Shown: positions 39,383-49,250 of the stretch, one piece after another
Position numbering within the stretch: position 1 is the stretch's first letter
Layout: each line of letters opens with the position of its first letter
NCBI GenBank assembly: GCA_947497945.1
Contig: CANMIP010000023.1
Location: 1 to 64,000 of the forward strand
Reading direction: 5' to 3'
DNA: 64,000 bases
DNA from: an uncultured Tropicimonas sp.
GTDB lineage: Bacteria; Pseudomonadota; Alphaproteobacteria; Rhodobacterales; Rhodobacteraceae
The notes under the pieces: model-generated
Seen by the model: only the letters and a program-made list of their open reading frames with translations
Told to the model about the DNA's origin: nothing
The model's database searches: none
Program-made: the position numbers and the translations under genes

Positions 39383-39841
39383 TCAGAACTTCTCGGGATG
39401 GGCCTCGCGCGCCATGTGGTCGAGCACGGCATTGACGAATTTCGGCTCGCGACCTTCGGGGAAGAAGGCTTTCGCCACGTCCACGAACTCGACGATCACC
39501 ACCTTGGGCGGTGTCTTGCCCTCGACAAGCTCGGCACCGGCGGCGCGGAACAGCCCGCGCAGGACCGGGTCGATCCGCGAGATCGGCCATTTGGCGACCA
39601 GCGCGCGGTCGGTCATCTGGTCGATCCTGGCCTGCTCGTTGACCGCCGTGAAGACCAGCTTGCGGAAGGTCTCGCGATCGCCCTCGTGGAACTCGCCAAG
39701 ATCCTCGTATTTGGCGCCAAAGCGCAGATCCTCGAATTCCTGGATGACCCGTTCGGTCGTCTGACCCGAGCTCTCCATCTGGAACAATGCCTGCACGGCG
39801 TAAAGCCGCGCTGCGGAACGCATCTGTTTCTTGTCGCTCAT
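39383..39841 (-). CDS. nusB: Transcription antitermination factor NusB
   Basis: 152-aa all-helical NusB with the N-terminal RNA-binding segment 'RSAARLYAVQALFQME' and C-terminal 'VEFVDVAKAFFPEGREPKFV'. It binds boxA RNA with NusE in rRNA antitermination. The start at ATG 39841 overlaps the ribH stop by 4 bp. The order ribBX-ribH-nusB is the common alphaproteobacterial arrangement. Confidence 0.95.
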   Translation of the reverse strand: MSDKKQMRSAARLYAVQALFQMESSGQTTERVIQEFEDLRFGAKYEDLGEFHEGDRETFRKLVFTAVNEQARIDQMTDRALVAKWPISRIDPVLRGLFRAAGAELVEGKTPPKVVIVEFVDVAKAFFPEGREPKFVNAVLDHMAREAHPEKF

Positions 39842-40389
39842 GCCGTTTCGCGCCCGTCGGTTTCGCCGGCCATCTGGATCTCGTAGCGCAACGGCTTGAA
39901 GCCGATCTCCGCCTTGTCATCGGCAAAGTGCCGGGTCAGGGAGACGAGGTGCAGCGCCGCGGCAGCCGCACCGCCGCCCTTGTTCTGGCCGGCCGCTTCA
40001 GCGCGCGCCACCGCCTGCGCACGGTTCTCGACCGTCAGGATGCCATTGCCGATACAGGCGCCGTCCAGCCCGAGCAGTTGCAGGGCCCGGGAGCTGTCAT
40101 TGCAGACCGTGTCGTAATGCGTTGTCTCGCCCCGGATCACGCAGCCAAGTGCAACGAAACCATCGAAATTGCTCTGACGGTAGGCGATGCGGATCGCGGT
40201 CGGCACTTCCAGCGCACCGGGAACCTCGACCAGCTCCCAGCTGCCGCCGGCCTTCTCGATCTCGGCCTTGGCGCCGGCAACCAGCTCGTCGGCGATGTCC
40301 TTGTAATAGGGCGCGACGACGATGAGCAGCTTGACCGGCTTTTCGAAGCTGGGCAGCGGCAGGGTGTAGTGGGTTTCGGCCTGGGCCAT
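39838..40389 (-). CDS. ribH: 6,7-dimethyl-8-ribityllumazine synthase
   Basis: 183-aa lumazine synthase. It carries 'WELVEVPGALEVPTAIR' and 'FDGFVALGCVIRGETTHYD' with the catalytic His region, and 'NGILTVENRAQAVARAE'. It condenses the butanone phosphate made by RibB with the ribityl pyrimidine to give lumazine. It starts 3 bp after ribBX and is coupled to nusB. About 20 extra C-terminal residues extend past the usual end. Confidence 0.95.
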   Translation of the reverse strand: MAQAETHYTLPLPSFEKPVKLLIVVAPYYKDIADELVAGAKAEIEKAGGSWELVEVPGALEVPTAIRIAYRQSNFDGFVALGCVIRGETTHYDTVCNDSSRALQLLGLDGACIGNGILTVENRAQAVARAEAAGQNKGGGAAAAALHLVSLTRHFADDKAEIGFKPLRYEIQMAGETDGRETA

Positions 40390-40392
40390 GGG

Positions 40393-41484
40393 TTACTCCG
40401 TGATCGGGCGGGTGCCGGTGATGGTCAGCCCATAGGCGTCCAGGCCGACATAGCGGGTGGCGGGAGAGTTGGTCAGCAGCACAAGCTCATGCAGGCCGAG
40501 CTTGGAGAGGATCTGCGCGCCGAGGCCGGTATGCTTGACCGTGCGCGGGCCTTCCTCTTCCTCGCGGTGCAGCTTGGGCTGCGGCTCGCGGAACAGGCAG
40601 ACGACGCCGCGCCCTTCCCCGGCGATGATCTGCATCGAGCGTCGGAGCGTGTCCGGCTGGTCGACACCGATGCCGAGCAGATCGGCCAGCGGGTCGAGCG
40701 CGTGGGTGCGCAGCAGGACGGGCTCGGGCGTGGAAATGTCGCCCTTGACGAGGGCGACATGCTCGGTGCCTTCGGTCTCGTCGGTGAAGACACGCATGGT
40801 CCAGTCGCCGCCAAAGGCGGAGGTGACGTCGCGGGTCTCGGTCTCGCGGACAAGATTGTCATGCCGGCGGCGATAGGAGATCAGGTCCGAGATGGTGCCG
40901 ATCTTCAGCCCGTGCTTCTGGGCGAAGGCAATCAGATCGGGCAGCCGGGCCATGGTGCCGTCATCTTTCATGACCTCGCAGATCACGCCGGACGGGTTGA
41001 GGCCGGCCAGGCGGGACACATCGACAGCCGCCTCGGTATGGCCAGCGCGGACGAGCACACCTCCATCGCGCGCGCGCAGGGGGAAAACGTGTCCGGGCGT
41101 GGCAATATCGGCCGAGGTCGAGGCGCTGTCGATGGCCACGGCAACGGAGCGGGCGCGGTCGGCGGCCGAGATGCCGGTGGAGACGCCCTCGCGCGCTTCG
41201 ATCGAGACGGTGAAGGCGGTCTCGTGGCGCGACGAGTTGTAGGAGGCCATGAGCGGCAGCCCGAGCGCGTCGATCCGCGCGCCGGTCAGGGTCAGGCAGA
41301 TCAACCCCCGACCATGGGTGGCCATGAAGTTGATCGCGTCCGGCGTGGCCATCTGGGCGGGGATGACGAGGTCGCCCTCATTCTCGCGATCTTCGTGGTC
41401 GACAAGGATGAACATGCGGCCGTTGCGGGCGTCTTCGATGATTTCTTCGGTCGAGGAAATCGCGTCGGCATAGGATTCGGTCAA
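40393..41484 (-). CDS. ribB: 3,4-dihydroxy-2-butanone 4-phosphate synthase with degenerate RibA domain (RibBX type)
   Basis: 363-aa protein if it starts at TTG 41484, which has GGGGGG 6 bases upstream. An in-frame ATG at 41538 would add 18 residues but has no ribosome binding site. The N-terminal RibB domain is complete ('FILVDHEDRENEGDLVIPAQ' and 'FVVRAGHTEAAVDVSRLAG'-like segments) and makes dihydroxybutanone phosphate from ribulose 5-phosphate. The C-terminal half has a GTP cyclohydrolase II fold but lacks the three zinc cysteines and the REGRGIGL stretch; where these should be it reads 'HALDPLADLLGIGV'. It therefore cannot be an active RibA, matching the known RibBX class. Confidence 0.9.
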   Translation of the reverse strand: MTESYADAISSTEEIIEDARNGRMFILVDHEDRENEGDLVIPAQMATPDAINFMATHGRGLICLTLTGARIDALGLPLMASYNSSRHETAFTVSIEAREGVSTGISAADRARSVAVAIDSASTSADIATPGHVFPLRARDGGVLVRAGHTEAAVDVSRLAGLNPSGVICEVMKDDGTMARLPDLIAFAQKHGLKIGTISDLISYRRRHDNLVRETETRDVTSAFGGDWTMRVFTDETEGTEHVALVKGDISTPEPVLLRTHALDPLADLLGIGVDQPDTLRRSMQIIAGEGRGVVCLFREPQPKLHREEEEGPRTVKHTGLGAQILSKLGLHELVLLTNSPATRYVGLDAYGLTITGTRPITE

Positions 41485-41752
41485 GGTGGCCCCCCGGGGA
41501 ATGATGTGGGCGTTCTGGTAGCGCAAGGAGGCGCGCATTACCAGACGGTGCGCTGCGGCACAAGCTTGCCGGCCTCGGCGCGGCCGTTGCGATTGGCGGG
41601 TCGCGGAGAAGGATTTCGGTCGCCGCGCAGCCCGTGGTCAGCGGAGATCCCCCCGTTCTGTCACCACGCGGAACGACGGGGTCGCGACGCGGAGTTTCAC
41701 CAAGGCGAGAGGCGCTGTTCGTGCTCACCCGCGGCGCGCGTCGGCCGCGCCG

Positions 41753-43125
<1,373 letters not shown>

Positions 43126-43129
<4 letters not shown>

Positions 43130-43995
43130 GGGGCGCCCTCGTCCGGTCCTGTTCCGATGGTCCGGCAAACCTCCTCGCGAAGCGCAGCAAGCCCGGCCTC
43201 CACGCGCTTCGCCTGTGCGGAAACCGCCGCCAGGTCGCCACCATGTGCCTGTGCATTCAGGCGCTCCGCCGCCCTCTTGAGGCGGTGTGCTCCGGTCGTG
43301 CCGGCCAGTGCGATCAGGATATGTGTCTGCGCCCGGATCTCGTCGAGATTGTCCTGCCGGACCGCCGCCTGGAGCTGCTCGAAGGTCCGATCCAGGTCCA
43401 GCCCGAGCTGATCGAGCAATTCTTGCGCGTGTTGCGGCCCGGCCAGTTCGCGCAGCGCCGCAAGTTCGCCGCGGATGTCGTCCGGCGTTTCGCCCTCCGT
43501 GTCCGCCGCGCCGCTTTCCTCGTCCGGCAAAGCGGGCGCCAGGGCTTGGCCTGCCCATCGGCCAAGCACCGCGGCAAGTGCATCGACATCCATCACCGGT
43601 TTGACGAGGACCGCATCGGCGCCGTCCTGGCGAAGCCGGCGTTTGTCCAGCTCGGAAGGTCCGGATGTCAGCGCGATCAGCGCCGGACGATCCGGCGCGA
43701 CGGCCATATCCCGAAGCGCCTGCTGCCCGGCGGCACCATCGGTATCGCACAGGACAATGTTGCCCCGACGAAGCGGCGGAATGCGGAAGGCGCCGTCCTG
43801 CAGCTCAAACAGCCCGACATCCAGCCCGAGATGCTTCAGAAGTTGCAGGAGAAGGAAACGATCATTGGCGCTGTCGGTAGCAATGAAGATGTGGAGCCCA
43901 CCGAAGCCATCCTTCGGGTCGGTCGCGGCCTCCACCTGCCGATATTTCGTGCCGGAGGAACGCCTTCCTGCCTCGGACACCCGTGCAAACTCCAC
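43126..43995 (-). CDS. Receiver-like and HPt phosphotransfer protein
   Basis: 289-aa protein. Residues about 34-145 form a receiver-like fold (Asp84 in 'IVLCDTDG', Thr/Ser110-111, Lys132 in 'VLVKPV'). Residues about 172-280 form a helical HPt domain with candidate phospho-His225 in 'AQTHILIALAGTTGAHRLKR', where the usual AHxLKG is altered. It would pass phosphate to the enhancer-binding regulator translated directly after it (ATGA overlap), giving a LuxU/LuxO-like relay. No histidine kinase is adjacent. The exact N-terminus is uncertain; 25-30 residues precede the fold. Confidence 0.8.
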
Positions 43996-44066
43996 TCACA
44001 CTACGAGAGCCGAAGACATGCATGATCCCGATTGTTTGTACAAGTGTTAATGACCCAGTTGAGACA

Positions 44067-44093
44067 TTCCGTCCGGCACGCGGCCGGACGGAA
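44067..44093 (-). terminator. Hairpin after the acyl-CoA synthetase gene
   Basis: Perfect 11-bp stem TTCCGTCCGGC / GCCGGACGGAA with an ACGCG loop, 31 bases past the stop of the gene at 44124-46016. The T-tract on the minus strand is poor, but the position fits a transcription end. Confidence 0.6.
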
Positions 44094-44123
44094 GCTCTGT
44101 ATTACCTGGGCTGGAGGACGGCC

Positions 44124-46016
44124 TTACTTGGCGTATCCCGCCCCTTTCAGCGCCTCGGTGATCTCATCGAGGATGGCAGGGTCGTCGATCGTCGCCGGCA
44201 TCTTGAACGCCTCGCTGTCGGCGATCTTCTGCATCGTGCCGCGCAGGATCTTGCCAGAGCGCGTCTTGGGAAGCCGATCTACGACAATTGCATTGCGGAA
44301 GGCGGCGACCGGACCGATCTCGTGCCGCACGAGGCCGACACATTCGGCGATCACCTCCTCGGGCGAGCGCTCATGCGACGCGTTCAGGCAGAGAAAGCCC
44401 AGCGGGAGCTGGCCCTTCAGCGCGTCCGCCACGCCGATCACGGCGCATTCGGCAACATCCGGATGCTCGGCCAGCACCTCTTCCATCGCGCCCGTCGAGA
44501 GGCGGTGCCCGGCGACGTTGATGACATCGTCGGTGCGCGACATGATGTAGAGATAGCCGTCCGCGTCTTTGTAGCCCGCATCACCGGTCTCGTAGTAGCC
44601 GGGGAAATGCTCGAGATAGGACTTCTTGTAGCGCTCCTCGGCATTCCACAGCGTCTGCAGCGTGCCCGGCGGCAGCGGCAACTTGATGGCGATGGCGCCC
44701 ATCGTGCCGGGCTCCGCGACCTCGTGGCCGCCCTCGTCCAGGATATGCACCTCGTAGCCGGGCATCGGCACGGAGGGTGAGCCGAGCTTGGTCGGAAGCT
44801 CCTCGATCCCGATCGGGTTGGCGGCGATGGCCCAGCCGGTCTCGGTCTGCCACCAGTGGTCGACCACCGGCACGCCGAGATGCTCCTGCGCCCATTTCAC
44901 CGTGTCCGGATCAGCGCGCTCGCCGGCCAGGAACAGCGCCTGCAGGTCATGCAGCTTGTAGCGCTTGATCCATTCGCCATTCGGGTCCTCACGCTTGATG
45001 GCGCGGAGCGCGGTTGGCGCGGTGAAGAAGCTCTTCACGCGGTGGTTCTGAATGATCTTCCAGAAGACGCCAGCATGGGGCGTGCCGATCGGCTTGCCCT
45101 CGAAGACCAGCGTCTCGGCCCCCGCGAGCAGCGGGCCGTAACAGATATAGGAGTGTCCCACGACCCAGCCGACATCGGAGGCAGCCCAGAAACGCTCGCC
45201 CGGTCCGACATTGTAGATGTTCTCCATCGACCAGGTCAGCGCCACGAGATGGCCGGCGGTCGAGCGGACAACGCCCTTGGGCTGGCCGGTGGTGCCGGAC
45301 GTGTAGAGGATATAGGCGGGGTGGTTGCCCTCGACGGGCAGGCAGTCCACCGGCTTCACGCCATATTGGAAGGCGTGCCAATCGAAATCGCGGCCCTCGA
45401 CGAGCTTGGCCACTTCCTGCTCTCGCTGGAAGACAACGCAGAAATCCGGCTTGTGCTCGGCCTGTTCGATGGCTTCGTCGAGCAGCGGCTTGTAATGGAC
45501 CACGCGGCCGGGCTCCAGACCACAGGAGGCAGCGATGATGGCGGTCGGCTTGGCGTCGTCGATCCGGACGGCAAGCTCATGGGCCGCAAAACCGCCGAAA
45601 ACGACCGAATGGACAGCGCCGATGCGCGCACAGGCAAGCATCGCCTCGATCGCCTCGGGCACCATCGGCATGTAGATGATGACGCGGTCGCCTTTCTCGA
45701 CGCCGCGCATCTTCAGCGCACCGGCGAGCGAGGCCACGCGGTCGCGCAGTTCGGTATAGGTGATTCCCTTGGTGGCGTGGGTGATCGGGCTCTCATGCAT
45801 GATCGCGAGATTGTCGCCGCGACCGGCTTCGACATGGCGATCCACCGCGTTGTAGCAGGTGTTGACCAGCGCATCCGAGAACCACTCGTACATCGGGGCC
45901 TTGTCGTCGAAGAGCGCCTTGGTCGGCGGCTGGAACCAGTCCACCGCCTCAGCCGCCTTCATCCAGAACGCCTCCGGATCATCCTGCCAGGCGTCATAGA
46001 TGTCAGAATATCCCAT
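44124..46016 (-). CDS. prpE: Propionyl-CoA synthetase-type acyl-CoA ligase
   Basis: 630-aa AMP-forming ligase of the acetyl/propionyl-CoA synthetase family. The P-loop-like motif is 'YILYTSGTTGQPKGVVR'. It also has 'VVDHWWQTETGWAI', the AMP-binding 'YYETGDAGYKDADGYLYIMSRTDD', and the C-terminal catalytic lysine in KTRSGKILRG, a site regulated by acetylation in relatives. The overall sequence is closer to PrpE/ACSS3 than to AcsA. It would activate propionate, and possibly acetate, in the cytoplasm. It is monocistronic, with a hairpin downstream. The start is ATG 46016 with GGAGGGAGA upstream. Confidence 0.9.
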   Translation of the reverse strand: MGYSDIYDAWQDDPEAFWMKAAEAVDWFQPPTKALFDDKAPMYEWFSDALVNTCYNAVDRHVEAGRGDNLAIMHESPITHATKGITYTELRDRVASLAGALKMRGVEKGDRVIIYMPMVPEAIEAMLACARIGAVHSVVFGGFAAHELAVRIDDAKPTAIIAASCGLEPGRVVHYKPLLDEAIEQAEHKPDFCVVFQREQEVAKLVEGRDFDWHAFQYGVKPVDCLPVEGNHPAYILYTSGTTGQPKGVVRSTAGHLVALTWSMENIYNVGPGERFWAASDVGWVVGHSYICYGPLLAGAETLVFEGKPIGTPHAGVFWKIIQNHRVKSFFTAPTALRAIKREDPNGEWIKRYKLHDLQALFLAGERADPDTVKWAQEHLGVPVVDHWWQTETGWAIAANPIGIEELPTKLGSPSVPMPGYEVHILDEGGHEVAEPGTMGAIAIKLPLPPGTLQTLWNAEERYKKSYLEHFPGYYETGDAGYKDADGYLYIMSRTDDVINVAGHRLSTGAMEEVLAEHPDVAECAVIGVADALKGQLPLGFLCLNASHERSPEEVIAECVGLVRHEIGPVAAFRNAIVVDRLPKTRSGKILRGTMQKIADSEAFKMPATIDDPAILDEITEALKGAGYAK

Positions 46017-46250
46017 GAGTTCTCTCCCTCCAAAACTTTGCGAGAGTTACGCAAATGGGGCGGTTTTGCGCAAGTCTGTTGCGTGGGCACTTCGTCGCTT
46101 TTTGGGCGCTAACGGATGCTGCAGCGCCGAGACACGTCGCCGCAGCGCAGCACAGCCCGTGCCTTCCGCCGCCGCGAGGCCCCTCGTCCCCTTGCCGACC
46201 GCCGTCCGCTCCGGGCGCCGGAACGACCCGACTCGGCCCGGAACCGCACG

Positions 46251-46279
46251 CAAGAAAAAGGGGCGGCCGAAGCCGCCCC
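46251..46279 (-). terminator. Rho-independent terminator after PEP carboxykinase
   Basis: Minus strand: GGGGCGGC-TTCG-GCCGCCCC (46279-46260) followed by CTTTTTCTT. A textbook UUCG-capped hairpin plus U-run, starting 23 bases after the stop. Confidence 0.95.
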
Positions 46280-46302
46280 CTCCATTCGATCCAGGATCGA
46301 AA

Positions 46303-48135
46303 TCAATGCTCGTGGGCGAGTTCCCAGTGCTCCGGGGAGCGCCACACGCGCGAGCGAAGCAGTTCACGCTCGAAGATGAACTCTTTCGGCAGACGGTCGA
46401 AGAACATGTCGAACTGCTCTTCGTGGGCGTGGGCTTCCGCCGTCCCAGCGTCGCGCTCGACACTCATCAGCTCGTAGAAGGTCTCTGCCGGGAAATCGAG
46501 GCCATCCCAGTGGATGTCTTCGTGCTGCGGCATCCAGCCGATCGGGCTTTCGACCGCGTTTCCGCGACCATGGACACGGTCCACGATCCACTTCAGCACG
46601 CGCATGTTCTCACCGAAGCCCGGCCAGATGAACTTGCCTTCTTCGTCCTTGCGGAACCAGTTGACGCGGAACATCCGAGGCGGCTTGGACACGCGACGAC
46701 CAACGTTCAGCCAGTGGCTGAAGTAGTCGGCCATGTTGTAGCCACAGAAGGGCAGCATCGCCATCGGGTCGCGGCGCATGGCGGAGACGCCAATCGCAGC
46801 AGCGGTGGCTTCGGAACCCATGGTAGCGGCGAGGTAGACACCGTGCGACCAGTTGAAGGACTGGTAGACCAGCGGCATGTCCTTGGACATACGGCCACCG
46901 AAGACGAAGCCGTCGATCGCGACACCTGCCGGATCTTCCCAGGCCGGGTCGATGGTCGGGCAGTTGGCAGCAGGCGCGGTGAAGCGACCGTTCGGGTGCG
47001 CGGCCGGGGTCTCGCTTTCGGGAGTCCAGTCGTTGCCTTTCCAGTCGATCAGGTGAGCCGGCTTCTCTTTCGTCATGCCTTCCCACCAGATGTCGCCATC
47101 ATCGGTCAGCGCGACGTTGGTGTAGATGACGTCCTTCTTGATGGTGTCCATCGCGATCGGGTTGGTGGCGTAGTTGGTGCCAGGTGCAACGCCGAAGAAG
47201 CCCGATTCCGGGTTGATCGCGCGAAGTTCACCATCCGGACCCTTCTTGATCCAGGCGATGTCGTCACCAACGGTCGAGACTTTCCAGCCTTCGAAGCCCT
47301 TCGGCGGCAGCAGCATGGCCAGGTTGGTCTTGCCACAGGCCGACGGGAAGGCCGCGCCGAGGTAGGTCTTTTCACCTTCGGGGGACTCGAGGCCCATGAT
47401 CAGCATGTGCTCGGCGAGCCAGCCTTCGTCGCGGGCCATGACGGACGCGATACGCAGGGCCAGGCACTTCTTGCCGAGCAGGGCGTTGCCGCCGTAGCCG
47501 GAACCGTAGGACCAGATCTCGTAGGTCTCGGGGAAGTGAACGATGTACTTGTCGTCAATATTGGCTTCGCAGGGCCACGGCACATCGGCCTGACCGGGCT
47601 CCAGCGGCGCGCCGACGGAGTGCATGCAGGGAATGAAGTCGCCATCTTCACCCAGCGATGCCAGCACTTCGTTACCAACGCGGGTCATCAGCATCATGTT
47701 GGTGACAACATAGGGGCTGTCGGTGATCTCGATGCCGATCTTGGAGATCGGGGAGCCGATCGGACCCATGGAGAAGGGGATGACGTACATCGTACGACCC
47801 TTCATGGAGCCGTCGAACTTCTCGTTCAGGATGGCGCGCATCTCGGCCGGGTCGTACCAGTTGTTGGTCGGGCCGGCGTCGCCTTTGGAATTGGAGCAGA
47901 TGAAGGTCCGGTTCTCGACCCGGCCAACGTCGGACGGGTGGGAGCGGGCGAGGTAGCTGTTCGGGCGCAGCTCAGGGTTCAGGCGGATATAGGTGCCGCT
48001 GTCGACCATCAGCTGGGAGAGCTCGTCATACTGTTCCTGGGAACCATCAGCCCACACGACCTGGTCGGGCTTGGCGAGGGCCGCCATCTTTTCGACCCAC
48101 TTGACCAGCCGGGCGTTCTTGGTTGGAGCTTCCAT
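46303..48135 (-). CDS. pckG: Phosphoenolpyruvate carboxykinase, GTP-dependent
   Basis: 610-aa GTP-type PEPCK. The P-loop region is '[17 protein letters not shown]' with the hyper-reactive Cys267. Metal and substrate motifs include '[15 protein letters not shown]' and '[15 protein letters not shown]', and the GTP-class stretch '[12 protein letters not shown]' is present. It converts oxaloacetate and GTP to PEP, the first step of gluconeogenesis. The length also excludes the shorter ATP type (about 530 aa). It faces away from chvI, at a position where alphaproteobacteria usually carry ATP-type pckA. Direct repeats and a TTATAT box upstream suggest activator control. It has its own terminator. 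Confidence 0.96.
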   Translation of the reverse strand: MEAPTKNARLVKWVEKMAALAKPDQVVWADGSQEQYDELSQLMVDSGTYIRLNPELRPNSYLARSHPSDVGRVENRTFICSNSKGDAGPTNNWYDPAEMRAILNEKFDGSMKGRTMYVIPFSMGPIGSPISKIGIEITDSPYVVTNMMLMTRVGNEVLASLGEDGDFIPCMHSVGAPLEPGQADVPWPCEANIDDKYIVHFPETYEIWSYGSGYGGNALLGKKCLALRIASVMARDEGWLAEHMLIMGLESPEGEKTYLGAAFPSACGKTNLAMLLPPKGFEGWKVSTVGDDIAWIKKGPDGELRAINPESGFFGVAPGTNYATNPIAMDTIKKDVIYTNVALTDDGDIWWEGMTKEKPAHLIDWKGNDWTPESETPAAHPNGRFTAPAANCPTIDPAWEDPAGVAIDGFVFGGRMSKDMPLVYQSFNWSHGVYLAATMGSEATAAAIGVSAMRRDPMAMLPFCGYNMADYFSHWLNVGRRVSKPPRMFRVNWFRKDEEGKFIWPGFGENMRVLKWIVDRVHGRGNAVESPIGWMPQHEDIHWDGLDFPAETFYELMSVERDAGTAEAHAHEEQFDMFFDRLPKEFIFERELLRSRVWRSPEHWELAHEH

Positions 48136-48520
48136 GCTTTCCTCCTCGGATTGCAGTCTGTTTGCGCAGGGGGGGGCCTGGCAGCCAAGGCCACCTTGGC
48201 CCGGCGCGCTTGATATAACACCTCCGAAACCGTTTGCTACCGTCGCCAGAGCCGTTTGTTAGCGCCACAATGTCGCTGTTTCACGCCGTGAATAGCCGGA
48301 ATGCCGGAACGACATACCAATGCATACAATTCGGCAATGCCGGTTTGCTGTCGACGCAAGGCAGACGGCCAAACGTGGTGCAAATTAGTCATTCCTTTCC
48401 GAAATGCCGCTTCAGTACCCCCCATAAAGGCGTGCGATTCGCTTTCGCAGTTGATTCCGCGGTTCGGAAACAGGAAAATGCGGTAAAAATACATAAATGG
48501 GCAGTACGGGGGTCACACCA
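48136..48520. other. Divergent regulatory region between pckG and chvI
   Basis: A 385-bp non-coding gap holding both promoters. On the pckG side are TTATAT and CAAACGG repeats at 48213-48258. On the chvI side the region is AT-richer (48360-48500) with no clear promoter hexamers. No small ORF with a convincing ribosome binding site was found. Confidence 0.6.
48213..48258 (-). promoter_or_regulatory. Candidate activator-controlled promoter of pckG
   Basis: Minus strand: TTATAT (48218-48213) as -10, with two direct repeats CAAACGG at 48236-48230 and 48258-48252. The repeats are 22 bp apart, about two helical turns, and extend as CGSTARCAAACGG with two differences. Tandem direct repeats next to a weak -35 are typical of OmpR-family activator sites. 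ChvI, encoded opposite, is the obvious candidate. Confidence 0.5.
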
Positions 48521-49222
48521 ATGTCGCGCATCGCGCTTGTGGACGACGACAGAAACATCCTCACTTCAGTTTCCATGACCTTGGAAGCCGAAGGTTTCGA
48601 GGTTGAAACTTACAATGACGGGCAGTCGGCGCTGGACGCGTTCAACCGGCGCCTGCCCGATATGGCGGTGCTCGATATAAAGATGCCACGCATGGACGGC
48701 ATGGACCTGTTGCAGAGGCTGCGCCAGAAGACCTCCATGCCGGTGATCTTTCTGACCTCGAAGGATGACGAGATCGACGAGGTCCTCGGGTTGCGCATGG
48801 GCGCGGACGACTACGTCAAGAAACCGTTCTCGCAGCGGCTTCTGGTCGAGCGCATCCGGGCATTGCTGCGCCGGCAAGAAGCGCTCAATGCCGATGAGGC
48901 CGGCGAGCCGGAGACCGCGCAGGTTCTGACGCGCGGCGAGCTTGTGATGGATCCGCTGCGCCATTCCGTGAGCTGGAAGGGTCTGGACGTTTCGCTGACT
49001 GTCACCGAGTTCCTGCTGCTGCAGGCGCTCGCGCAGCGGCCCGGCTTCGTCAAGAGCCGCGACCAGCTGATGGACGTGGCCTATGACGATCAGGTCTATG
49101 TCGACGACCGTACGATCGACAGCCACATCAAACGCCTGCGTAAGAAGATGCGCAGCGTCGACTCCGAATTCTCCGCCATCGAGACCCTATATGGCATCGG
49201 TTACAGATATAACGAGGAATAG
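48521..49222 (+). CDS. chvI: ChvI-type two-component response regulator
   Basis: 233-aa OmpR-family regulator. The receiver (1-118) has the acidic pair 'LVDDDRN', the acceptor Asp in '[11 protein letters not shown]' (about residue 52) and 'KKPFSQRLL'. The winged helix (about 140-230) has '[20 protein letters not shown]' and '[18 protein letters not shown]'. ChvI works with the sensor ChvG in envelope-stress, acid and carbon responses of alphaproteobacteria. The start is ATG 48521; an in-frame 48497 would add eight residues. chvG follows 28 bp later. Confidence 0.93.
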   Translation: MSRIALVDDDRNILTSVSMTLEAEGFEVETYNDGQSALDAFNRRLPDMAVLDIKMPRMDGMDLLQRLRQKTSMPVIFLTSKDDEIDEVLGLRMGADDYVKKPFSQRLLVERIRALLRRQEALNADEAGEPETAQVLTRGELVMDPLRHSVSWKGLDVSLTVTEFLLLQALAQRPGFVKSRDQLMDVAYDDQVYVDDRTIDSHIKRLRKKMRSVDSEFSAIETLYGIGYRYNEE

Positions 49223-49250
49223 GCGGGCAGCCGCGGAAGGGACTGGAAAG

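Noticed and set aside
41540-41752. Possible FMN riboswitch upstream of ribBX
   Set aside because: On the minus strand there are stretches like GGTGAAACTCC, but the conserved FMN aptamer core (AGGGTGAAATTCCC, ACCGGCGGT, GCCCGCGA) is absent. No other structure was recognised in this 213-bp gap.
46000-48213. 737-codon open frame on the plus strand
   Set aside because: It is antisense to the GTP-type PEP carboxykinase and its terminator.
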